Source of the DNA: Paraglaciecola sp. L1A13
Lineage (GTDB): Bacteria > Pseudomonadota > Gammaproteobacteria > Enterobacterales > Alteromonadaceae
NCBI RefSeq assembly: GCF_009796745.1
Contig: NZ_CP047024.1
Location: forward strand, 2,232,001 to 2,296,000
Length of the DNA stretch: 64,000 bases
Reading direction: 5' to 3'
The position numbers and the translations under genes were made by a program. Position 1 is the first letter of the stretch, and the number at the start of each line of letters is the position of its first letter. Positions 26,432 through 34,664 of the stretch are shown in pieces. The notes beneath the pieces were generated by a model. That model saw nothing but the letters and a program-made list of their open reading frames with translations, searched no databases and was not told the DNA's origin.

Positions 26432-26675
26432 GGGATATCCTCATAAGCGTTTAAAAAATCACTTTGGTGAATTGGCAACACCAAATAAAAAACTGTTATA
26501 GGGATGTTAAATGTTTGTGAGTCTGTAACCATTCGTATGAACACCCATTTGTACTAGGTAGATCTGCCTAGGTATAAATAGGTTGGCGCGTGATGCTAAA
26601 GCCTGAAATAATCCAGTTTATTCGTTTACAATAAATTTACACGTCGGTTTTGCTCGGCTCCAAGGCGCTATAGAT

Positions 26676-28070
26676 ATGACCTTACCCTTGAGACTACTGT
26701 TTGTAGCAGTACTACAAGTCGTTTTAACGTCCATAATAACTTACTACTTAGTCACAGATGAATATCGTGGTCTTTCAAGTCAAAGTGTTGATACCCTTGA
26801 AAACTTCCTAATCGAGCAAAAGCATCAAGAACTAAAAAATTACACTCTACTTGCTGTTTCAGCCATGACTGATGCATACGAAAACAGTGATATAGATGAT
26901 AAACAAGCAAAAGCGCGGGTTACTGAAATTATTCATGATATGACCTACAGCGGGCGTGATGGATACTTTTTTGTCTACGACGGTGAAGGTAACGGAGTGG
27001 TGCACCCAAAAGAGCCATACCGAGTTGGAAAGAACTGGTGGGAGTTAGAAGGCGAAAACGGCGATAAGACTATTCAAATATTAGTCGCTAACGCAAAGGC
27101 TGGTGGTGGTTTTCATCGTTACCCTTGGCGTAAGCCATCTTCAAATATAATGTCTGAGAAAATGGGCTATTCGGTGTACCTAGAGAAATGGAATTGGATG
27201 ATAGGTACGGGCGTTTACTTAGATGATGTAAATAGTCAGCTCAACAAGCTTCAGCAGGAAATTGACCAGCATATCAACAAGACCAAACAGATTATTTTGC
27301 TGGTGGCCATGTCATCCATCTTTGTTATCTTCCTCCTTAGCCTGATTTTAAATCTCAGTCAGAAGAAAAAGACTGACCAAAAAATAAGTGAATTAGGGCT
27401 TAAAATAATTAATATGCAAGAGGAGGAGCGGCGCCATATTTCTCGAGAACTACATGACGGCATTGTTCAGGTATTGATATCGATTAAGTATTCATTAGAA
27501 GCTACCGGGCTTTGGTTGGCTAAAGCAAAGGTAGCAAAGCCTCAACCGTTGGAGCACGCCCAAAGCAATTTACGTGACGCGATCAACGAAATAAGACGTA
27601 TTTCACATCATTTACACCCCAGGATCTTAGATGAGTTAGGCTTGTCTGCCGCCATGGACGCTCTGGCAGTAGAGTACGCAGAACAAACTAGGATAACCGT
27701 TAACGTGACTAAGCCAGCGGTGCGTAAGTTGGTTCAGGACGGTATTAGCACCACACTTTATAGAGTGGTACAGGAATCGCTGATCAATGTACAAAAGCAT
27801 GCCCATGCCACCGAAGTTAATATTGATATGTCGATAAAAGACAAATGGTTAACTTTGAGTATCAGCGATAATGGGCGCGGCTTTGACACCGAGCTAAATA
27901 ACAAAGCTGATGATTATGGTATTGGTTTGCGAAATTTGGCTGAGCGGGTTGAATATCATTTAGGTGAATTTAGCGTGCAGTCTTCTGCCAGTGGCACTAT
28001 TGTAAAGGCGCGTATCCCCAAAATTAGCTACGCGAACAATCCATCCGCGACAAAAGGTTACTCTGCATGA
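26676..28070 (+). CDS. Cache-domain sensor histidine kinase (NarX/HisKA_3 type)
   Basis: The 464-residue kinase has a first transmembrane helix (about 5-27) and a periplasmic single-Cache domain (about 30-190). The latter includes SGRDGYFFVYDGEGNGVVHP and the WNWMIGTGVYLDDV closing motif typical of sCache_2. A second helix (about 206-226) follows, then a HisKA_3 dimerisation box EERRHISRELHDGIVQVL (His260) and an ATPase domain (VQESLINVQKHAHA, DNGRGFD, GIGLRNLAERV). sCache_2 domains often bind small organic acids. It overlaps the response regulator gene by 4 bp and is divergent from dctPQM-porin, so it probably senses that transporter's substrate. Confidence 0.87.
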   Translation: MTLPLRLLFVAVLQVVLTSIITYYLVTDEYRGLSSQSVDTLENFLIEQKHQELKNYTLLAVSAMTDAYENSDIDDKQAKARVTEIIHDMTYSGRDGYFFVYDGEGNGVVHPKEPYRVGKNWWELEGENGDKTIQILVANAKAGGGFHRYPWRKPSSNIMSEKMGYSVYLEKWNWMIGTGVYLDDVNSQLNKLQQEIDQHINKTKQIILLVAMSSIFVIFLLSLILNLSQKKKTDQKISELGLKIINMQEEERRHISRELHDGIVQVLISIKYSLEATGLWLAKAKVAKPQPLEHAQSNLRDAINEIRRISHHLHPRILDELGLSAAMDALAVEYAEQTRITVNVTKPAVRKLVQDGISTTLYRVVQESLINVQKHAHATEVNIDMSIKDKWLTLSISDNGRGFDTELNNKADDYGIGLRNLAERVEYHLGEFSVQSSASGTIVKARIPKISYANNPSATKGYSA

Positions 28071-28714
28071 ATCAAACACATTCTGAACAACCCACTCGTA
28101 TTTTATTGGTCGATGACCATCCCATGGTGCAGGGGGGATTGAGCGCCTGTTTGTCGTTCTATGACGATATTGAAATTGTTGGTATGACCCATGATGGTAA
28201 AGACGCATTGGAGAAAGCGCTAATATTAAAGCCTGATGTGATCCTGATGGATATCAGTATGCCGTCAATGAATGGGATTGATGCCACAGAAATTATCACG
28301 GATAGTTTAGAAGACACCAAAGTACTGATTTTTAGCATGCATGACAGTGCAGAATTCGTCACCAGCTCAATCCAAGCAGGTGCATCGGGTTACATTTTAA
28401 AAGACACCACGTCAGAAGAGGTGTATTACGCCATAAAAGCGGTGGCCAAAGGCCAAACACATTTCAGCAGTTCAATTGCCAAAATGCTGATCGATAAGCC
28501 TGCTCGCGACACCAGTCAAAAGCTCACCACTCGAGAGCAGCTTATACTCACTCACGTAGCCCAAGGCAAATCGAGCAAAGAAATTGCGCGTATTTTAAAT
28601 ATCAGTTTTCGTACCGTTGAAGCACACAGACGGAATATGAAAAGTAAGCTCAATATTGAATCACTCGCTGAACTAATTTGTTACGCCGTCGACCATGGGT
28701 TGGTCGATAAGTAA
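28067..28714 (+). CDS. NarL/LuxR-type response regulator
   Basis: The 215-residue regulator has a receiver domain (RILLVDDHPMV, phospho-acceptor Asp62 in ILMDISMPSMNG, conserved Lys in GYILKDTT) and a C-terminal LuxR helix-turn-helix (LTTREQLILTHVAQGKSSKE then FRTVEAHRRNMKSKL). The ATGA overlap with the kinase gene indicates a cognate pair. It probably activates the divergent TRAP operon; other targets cannot be excluded. Confidence 0.9.
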   Translation: MNQTHSEQPTRILLVDDHPMVQGGLSACLSFYDDIEIVGMTHDGKDALEKALILKPDVILMDISMPSMNGIDATEIITDSLEDTKVLIFSMHDSAEFVTSSIQAGASGYILKDTTSEEVYYAIKAVAKGQTHFSSSIAKMLIDKPARDTSQKLTTREQLILTHVAQGKSSKEIARILNISFRTVEAHRRNMKSKLNIESLAELICYAVDHGLVDK

Positions 28715-28774
28715 AACCCTAAATTTCACGCAGGTAGGTTTAGTCATAGCGGCTAAAAGCATTTGATGCAGCAA

Positions 28775-29392
28775 TCAAAGAAATGCTAACCACGCACCTA
28801 CGCAGATTAATAAGCTGCCTGCGATGCGGTTCATCCAACGGATATTATTGTCGCGATTAAGGAACATACGTAAGCTTTTACCGCCAGTAGCGTAAATTAA
28901 CATGCAGGTGAATTCGCTGAGCATGATAAGCCCCACCAATACCATAAGTTGCCCTGTTACGGGTTTCGTTAAGCTAATAAAAGGGGGCAATAAGCTAATC
29001 ATAAATGCCCAACCTTTTGGATTGGCAATGGCGGTAATAAAACCCTGAGAAATTAAACCGCTCCTTGAGGTGCCGTTACTGGAGGAGGTTTCAACAGATA
29101 TCTGCTCTTTAGCAAAATACATTTTTAAACCTAAATAGCCTAAATATGCGCCACCGATCCATTTAAAAATTTGAAATACAGCAGGGTAATTGAGCATAAC
29201 ACTGGCCACACCCACAACTGCAGCAACGGCTACCAGCGCCACACCGATAACTTCACCTAGCATCATCCACAACGTACGGCGCACACCCACACTCATGCCC
29301 AATGTCATCGCTAGGGTCATGCACATGCCTGGGGTAATTGAAACAAAGAAAAAAGTCGGAATAAATACCGCAAGTATTGCTAAGTCTGGCAT
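28775..29392 (-). CDS. LysE/RhtB family amino-acid exporter
   Basis: This 205-residue inner-membrane protein has about six helices. The N-terminal signature is FFFVSITPGMCMTLAMTLGM with SVGVRRTLWMMLGEVIGV; GAYLGYLGLKMYF and the ITAIANPKGWAFMISLLPPF motif are diagnostic of LysE/RhtB exporters of amino acids such as homoserine, threonine or lysine. It is convergent with the NarL-type regulator and otherwise isolated. The substrate is not predictable. Confidence 0.88.
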   Translation of the reverse strand: MPDLAILAVFIPTFFFVSITPGMCMTLAMTLGMSVGVRRTLWMMLGEVIGVALVAVAAVVGVASVMLNYPAVFQIFKWIGGAYLGYLGLKMYFAKEQISVETSSSNGTSRSGLISQGFITAIANPKGWAFMISLLPPFISLTKPVTGQLMVLVGLIMLSEFTCMLIYATGGKSLRMFLNRDNNIRWMNRIAGSLLICVGAWLAFL

Positions 29393-29749
29393 TGAGACGT
29401 TCCATAATAGTTGACGTAAAACTGAGTCCGCCAGTCTACTAATATTTAGCGTATAAGCTAATTATTTACGTCGATTCTTTGCAAAAAAAGATATTGAATA
29501 TCCATACTTAACAGTATGTTAACAATGATAATGGCACATCGACTGATGTAACGAGTAAGATGACCTTTAAAGATATAAGTCTAGTAAATAGGCGACCTAA
29601 AAGCTGATGCTAAGTAAGATAGTGCGACTTTAAACAGAGCTAATTAAAAATGTATATCTGAGTGATAAGGAATGACACTAGGATTTAGCAGTAAACCCCA
29701 GTGCCGAATGGTGCTATTCACGAATGTTACGCCAATAACAAAACTATAA
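29393..29749. other. 357-bp gene-free gap
   Basis: This interval lies between the LysE-type gene start and the 3' end of the long GH15-like gene. An AATGATAATGG near 29522-29532 resembles half of a Fur box. I see no terminator, ORF or RNA gene. Confidence 0.3.
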
Positions 29750-32700
29750 CTAAGACGGGATCTCCTTGTCCGCTGGTTCGATGAGCGCGTCGACAGCGAC
29801 CACACTCTTCACAGGGCGCACAGTCAGTAGCTTCCGTAGGGCCGAAATAATGAAAAAAGTGGTCTCAAGGGGAGATAGATTATAAAAACTATCCCACGCT
29901 TGGCTTTTGAATTCCGAGTAATTATCCACCCGCTCCGGGTGTAAATCACTATAAGCTAAATTTACGGCGTGACCAATGGTGACATCAATTGTCAACGCTT
30001 CATCAATTTGCAAACTGGGATTCTGCTCAAAGAAGCTACCCAGCGCACTGAGAGTCTCAACGGTTAATTGACGATATTCAGGGGCTTGAATATTATTCAG
30101 CATTTGCTCAACAAGTAACACAAACGCTGCTTCACCTTGCGTCATATCACTCAGTACCATATCGCTAGCAATCCGGTTACGTTTGTCCATCTTATTGCCA
30201 ATCACCAAGCCTGTGGTATGTTTAAAAATAGTCCATACTTGTGGGATAAAGCCAGCGGGACGTCTATCAATAACCCCTTGATGCTGACGCCAAACATACC
30301 AGCCTTCAGAGGGCTCGGTTAATTTTTCTAGGCCAAGATTTTGATCCCAGTCTAGCTTACCGGAATGACATTCAGCGTGCAGTTCTTCGAGTTTTAACGG
30401 CAAGTCGGTTAAGTTCTGATATTCCTCTAGTACTGCTTCAATGCGATCCTGAATAACAGAAGGCGCCAAACTCATAATATGTTCGTAAGCTTCATCTGGT
30501 GTTTTATTTTGCTCGCGAGAAATCTGGCTGGTGAGCAAAATAATTAAGTAGCTAACACGAACGGTAAGCAATTCGCTGAACAGTTCTGGTCGCGCTTTAA
30601 CTAGCATACCCAACGAGAGAAGCACTTCTTGGGTTAATACTTGATCACGTACATCTTCACGGCAAAATTGTTTAATTTTTGTGAGTAGCTCATCATCTTG
30701 TAAGGGTTTTGTAATAAGGGATTCATCGCTGTAAGCACGCCCAACCTGAATAAACTTCTGGGCAACGAGCAAGGCACTCACCGCAAGGCCTAAATCACCA
30801 TTTATTTTACCTAACAAACCTGATGCTTGGCGCAATACCGACCAAAGTCGTAAGCGACCTGCCTGTAGGTAGACTTCTTCAATCAAGGACTTAATGGTGT
30901 TGTGTAGTCCATGATAAGTTATCGAACTGTCTAGACTTTGTAACTTATTAAGGGCATCCAATAAGGCTATTTGTTGATACAAGTTATCAGATTTTTCTAA
31001 ACGTGCATGCAGTTCGCTTATATCCGTGAGCAAATCAATTTCACGTTCTTGGTCTGATGTCAGTTCAACATTACTTCCTGATATTGAAAGGGTACATGAG
31101 TGAGAAAACAACTCTTGTAAAGGCTCTGTGGGCAACACCAAATCGTTAAGCTGGTTAATTCGCTCGACCGCGGATGTGGGGGTAAGTTGAGCCATAGTGC
31201 CATGCTTAACGGGAACATCACCGACTTCACCGGTGGCGATTTGGGCCATTAACTCAAAAAATGAACTACGATCTGCACCTAATAAATTATGGGTCAGCAA
31301 AACAGTAACCGTTGGCCTTCCGACTTCGGTCCAGTTGCGATGCAAATAGCTCAACTCGCTTTTAAAACGTCGTACTAAGAAGTCGATATCGTAACTTAAA
31401 AAGTATTCATGTTGCATAAATGATGGCGTTAAACAGACCGCTCGTTGCTTGTTGAACATATATACTCTACTGGTCGTTAAGCTTTTAAGCATGCGCGGTA
31501 TACGGCCGGTTAACCCTAAGCTGTCACAGCGACCAACTTGACCGTGCACTGCAGCGATATCCTCAGGGCGATATACTTTCACCGGCGCAATATCTGTCAG
31601 TGTTTCAGTGGCTACACCATGGGCCGCAAGTTCTTGCTGTAAGGTTTCATCCTCAGATAAAAAGATTAGCTGCACAACGGGCTGCATAGTCGGTTTGACG
31701 TGACGACGCCCTAATGGGTCTAAGTCACCTGGGCGCAGTAAACCGTCTTCTAGCATTGAGCCGAGCAAATATAAGCTCTGTGCCCACACTAAGGGGATAT
31801 TTTCGTTGGGTAATCGATCTTGCGATTGTGGGTTAGCACGCTCAGCATCAATAGATTCTTTAGGCACATAATACAGTTCAGGAAGCAGTTTAAAGCCATT
31901 TTGTTCAACTAGCACTTTGTCTAAACGGTCGCGATAATGGGTTATTTGCGGTTTATTATCGGTAAAAATAGCGTCTAAATACAAGTAGGCATAAAAAAGC
32001 GGCCACTCAGATTCAATATTCTCAAACTGTTTTAGTTCTTTATCCTCATAATGTAAGCGACCTTCATCTTCGAGTACGGTTTGATGGCCATCCCGTAGGA
32101 AGCGTTTTAGGCCATAACGCCCCTCCAGCTTAGTTACAATGTCGTTGCGTACTCGATCAGACAGGGCTTTGTCTTGGACCGCAAATGCTGGAAATCCGAT
32201 TACGCTAAGCAAAGCAGCGTCTATTTCTTTCGTATTTGATTCACGGGGTAACATCGCACTTAGAGTAATGTTCGACTGTGCAATGTTGTCGGGTATAACA
32301 TGAATAACCGAACTAAAGGAGCCTTTAGCACCAAATAAGTTAAACCCTGATAGGGCTTCAAGAGCGGCCTTTGCCATTCCCAAAGAGCTCGCATTTAGCT
32401 CAACGCTACCACTGTTACTTTTTGCTCCTCGTTCCCAGATACCAAAATCTGGTGAACGATAAGCGCGCTCGATGTAATACACTAAGTTTTGAATAAAACA
32501 GACTTCTTCATCTGTCCAGATCAAATCTAGACCTGATGCAATCATCTGAGTCAATGTGAGCAGAAAAACGGATGTAGCATCGATTTGTAGGTGGCCCCAT
32601 TCTGAATCACCTACCACACTGTCGCCAGTAGCGGTATCGTATTTGGCATGTAGGGCATCAATTGGCTGACGCGTTTTCTTGAATTTTTCTATCTTGTTTG

Positions 32701-32992
32701 ATTGCGCCATCATCGAACGTAATAGAGCACGCATAAGTTTAACGGTCCGTTGCTGTAGTTCATAGCCGCGGCCATTGTCATTATCAACGTTGCGATAGGC
32801 GAGGGCTAGTCCCCAGACTGCCAGAATACTGTACACATTATCGCGTACCCAAGCATCTTGGTAGTTACCGTGCACGGTGATGGCTGTGCTAGCAGGCAAT
32901 AAACCACTAACAGGATGCTGCTTTTCTAATATGACGGATTTAATCTGCTTATAATAAGCGTCGAGCTGAGTGTTCAATTCTAAGTTTTGCAT
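29750..32992 (-). CDS. Phosphorylase-kinase-regulatory-subunit-like GH15-fold protein
   Basis: The product is a 1080-residue cytosolic protein without signal peptide. The first 430 or so residues show the six-hairpin/GH15-like pattern of phosphorylase b kinase alpha/beta subunits: SGLLPASTAITVHGNYQDAW, VRDNVYSILAVWGLALAYR, then HAKYDTATGDSVVGDSEWGH and QIDATSVFLLTLTQMI, and PDFGIWERGAKSNSGSVELN. The C-terminal half is helical, as in those eukaryotic regulators. Bacterial members are known by sequence, but their function is unsettled. Glycoside hydrolase activity or a regulatory carbohydrate-binding role are both possible. It is a single-gene unit with no glycogen genes beside it. Confidence 0.75.
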   Translation of the reverse strand: MQNLELNTQLDAYYKQIKSVILEKQHPVSGLLPASTAITVHGNYQDAWVRDNVYSILAVWGLALAYRNVDNDNGRGYELQQRTVKLMRALLRSMMAQSNKIEKFKKTRQPIDALHAKYDTATGDSVVGDSEWGHLQIDATSVFLLTLTQMIASGLDLIWTDEEVCFIQNLVYYIERAYRSPDFGIWERGAKSNSGSVELNASSLGMAKAALEALSGFNLFGAKGSFSSVIHVIPDNIAQSNITLSAMLPRESNTKEIDAALLSVIGFPAFAVQDKALSDRVRNDIVTKLEGRYGLKRFLRDGHQTVLEDEGRLHYEDKELKQFENIESEWPLFYAYLYLDAIFTDNKPQITHYRDRLDKVLVEQNGFKLLPELYYVPKESIDAERANPQSQDRLPNENIPLVWAQSLYLLGSMLEDGLLRPGDLDPLGRRHVKPTMQPVVQLIFLSEDETLQQELAAHGVATETLTDIAPVKVYRPEDIAAVHGQVGRCDSLGLTGRIPRMLKSLTTSRVYMFNKQRAVCLTPSFMQHEYFLSYDIDFLVRRFKSELSYLHRNWTEVGRPTVTVLLTHNLLGADRSSFFELMAQIATGEVGDVPVKHGTMAQLTPTSAVERINQLNDLVLPTEPLQELFSHSCTLSISGSNVELTSDQEREIDLLTDISELHARLEKSDNLYQQIALLDALNKLQSLDSSITYHGLHNTIKSLIEEVYLQAGRLRLWSVLRQASGLLGKINGDLGLAVSALLVAQKFIQVGRAYSDESLITKPLQDDELLTKIKQFCREDVRDQVLTQEVLLSLGMLVKARPELFSELLTVRVSYLIILLTSQISREQNKTPDEAYEHIMSLAPSVIQDRIEAVLEEYQNLTDLPLKLEELHAECHSGKLDWDQNLGLEKLTEPSEGWYVWRQHQGVIDRRPAGFIPQVWTIFKHTTGLVIGNKMDKRNRIASDMVLSDMTQGEAAFVLLVEQMLNNIQAPEYRQLTVETLSALGSFFEQNPSLQIDEALTIDVTIGHAVNLAYSDLHPERVDNYSEFKSQAWDSFYNLSPLETTFFIISALRKLLTVRPVKSVVAVDALIEPADKEIPS

Positions 32993-33499
32993 TCAATGTC
33001 CTAACTAATTCAGGGAAACGGGAAAAGGCTTCCGAAAAGTGCAGATTAATCTAACTGTGGTTCACAAATATGATCGCTATACGGTAATGACAAATATAAA
33101 TTTTGAAAGACATAATTTTAACGCATGTTCAATGTCTTAAAATCAGCAAAGAATACGCCATTATGGCTTAATAAGGCAGTGTGAGGCGAATTTAGGTACA
33201 AAATGCTCTTTTCATAGCGCTTGAGCGTACATATTATCTAGGGATTGTTATATTTGCCCATCTATTCGCTATTTTCTATCAGGGATAACCGATATTTCGC
33301 GTGGCTTAATCGAATAAGTTTAGATGGGTTCCCCGTTATTTTGTACGTAACGTGCACGGTGCAAGTTTATGGTGCAATTGTGAAACCGGTTAGTCATCTA
33401 TCAACAATAGTTGTTACACTTAAATACAAATGGGAACTATTATCATTTGTAATAGTGTGACATAATACGTCATTAATCAAGTAGGAGGGAATCAATTTA
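32993..33499. other. 507-bp divergent intergenic region
   Basis: This holds the promoters of the GH15-like gene and of fpr. A Fur-box-like sequence lies close to fpr (see 33431-33445), and a plausible -10 CATAAT lies near 33461. A 71-codon open frame at 33245-33460 overlaps these elements and looks non-coding. Confidence 0.4.
33431..33445. promoter_or_regulatory. Possible Fur-box-like site upstream of fpr
   Basis: On the minus strand it reads TGATAAT-A-GTTCCCA; the left half matches the Fur 7-1-7 consensus perfectly, the right half poorly. It lies 55 bp before the fpr start. Iron or redox control of fpr would be sensible, but the match is weak. Confidence 0.3.
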
Positions 33500-34309
33500 A
33501 TGCGCAATGTAATTAAAGAATGTGTGACCTTCGTTCATCATTGGAACGAAACGTTATTTAGCTTTAAAACAACACGCCAGAAGTCGTTTACGTTTGAAAG
33601 TGGTCAATTTGTGATGATTGGTTTAGAGCTTGCCGGTAAGCCGATAATGCGTGCCTATAGCATCGCCAGCGCTAATTACGCCGACGAATTAGAGTTCTTT
33701 AGTATTAAAGTACCAGATGGTGCGTTGACCTCAGAATTACAGAAGATCAAAGCGGGTGATGAGGTCATGTTGACTACCCGAGCAGCCGGTACGCTGGTCG
33801 CGGGATATTTACAACCGGGTAAAAATCTTTATTTACTGAGCACTGGCACAGGATTAGCGCCATTTATGAGTGTTATTCAAGATCCTAATATTTACGACCA
33901 ATTTGACAAAATCATACTTGTTCATGGCGTTCGTTGGGCATCAGAACTAGCTTACCAACAAGAAATAGAAGTAGGGCTGCCGAATAATCCGTTTTTTGGG
34001 GATATAGTGCAGGAAAAGTTACTTTATTACCCCACTGTGACGCGTGAGCCATACCAATATAACAGCTTAAAGACATCAGACGGCATGCGAGATCATGAAG
34101 GTCGTATTACTGATTTATTGCTGTCGAATAAACTCACCAACGACTTGAATTTAGCGGATATCAGTCCTGATAATGACCGGTTTATGTTGTGTGGTAACGA
34201 TGCCATGCTAAAAGATTTAGCCGCCATCTTAGATGCGAAGGGATTCAGTAAAGCGAATTCACGCTCTCAAGGGCACTATGTTATTGAACAAGCGTTCATC
34301 GAAAAGTAA
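33500..34309 (+). CDS. fpr: Ferredoxin/flavodoxin-NADP+ reductase
   Basis: This 269-residue flavoenzyme moves electrons between NADPH and ferredoxin or flavodoxin. The FAD motif is MRAYSIAS (about 51-58). The NADP-binding motif is LLSTGTGLAPFMSVIQD (about 112-128), then ILVHGVRW and FMLCGNDAMLKDL. Compared with E. coli Fpr (248 residues) there is a small insertion before the end and a C-terminal IEQAFIEK. A GGAGG precedes the ATG by about 10 nt. The gene is isolated; roles in iron mobilisation, Fe-S repair or oxidative stress are typical. Confidence 0.92.
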   Translation: MRNVIKECVTFVHHWNETLFSFKTTRQKSFTFESGQFVMIGLELAGKPIMRAYSIASANYADELEFFSIKVPDGALTSELQKIKAGDEVMLTTRAAGTLVAGYLQPGKNLYLLSTGTGLAPFMSVIQDPNIYDQFDKIILVHGVRWASELAYQQEIEVGLPNNPFFGDIVQEKLLYYPTVTREPYQYNSLKTSDGMRDHEGRITDLLLSNKLTNDLNLADISPDNDRFMLCGNDAMLKDLAAILDAKGFSKANSRSQGHYVIEQAFIEK

Positions 34310-34664
34310 GTCGAACGGTGTTTAAGTGCAGCAACAATGGCAATGCTTAAGAAGCTATTCAGCTGGTAAGTTTGCTTCTGTGCTGCCTTGTCGCTAACGA
34401 ACCGTGACTAAAACAAGATACGAACATACACCATGCACTGCCTGTGATAATTAGTTAATCACCTCTTTATAACCTTTATTGCAACAGGTTTCCGTTATAC
34501 AAAACCGTTTTTTCTCCTTGCTATCGCGATGAATGATGTTCTCTTACTCAATATAAAGCGGTCATAGCGTTTTATCTTGAATGGCACTACTGACTGGGTA
34601 GTTCAATTCGAGATGATTGAACATGGTTCGATTTTGTGGATGCCTGTTTGATATCTGTTAGGCC
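34310..34664. other. 355-bp gene-free gap
   Basis: This lies between convergent fpr and the P-type ATPase gene. A weak stem (TTAAGTGCA / TGCTTAA, 34322-34350) follows fpr. I see no ORF or clear terminator. Confidence 0.3.

Noticed and set aside
26501..26540. Possible CRP site between dctP and the kinase gene (TGTGA-like half near 26517)
   Set aside because: Only one half-site matches; the second half lacks TCACA.
33245..33460. 71-codon frame upstream of fpr
   Set aside because: Covers the probable fpr promoter and Fur-like site, and has no ribosome site.
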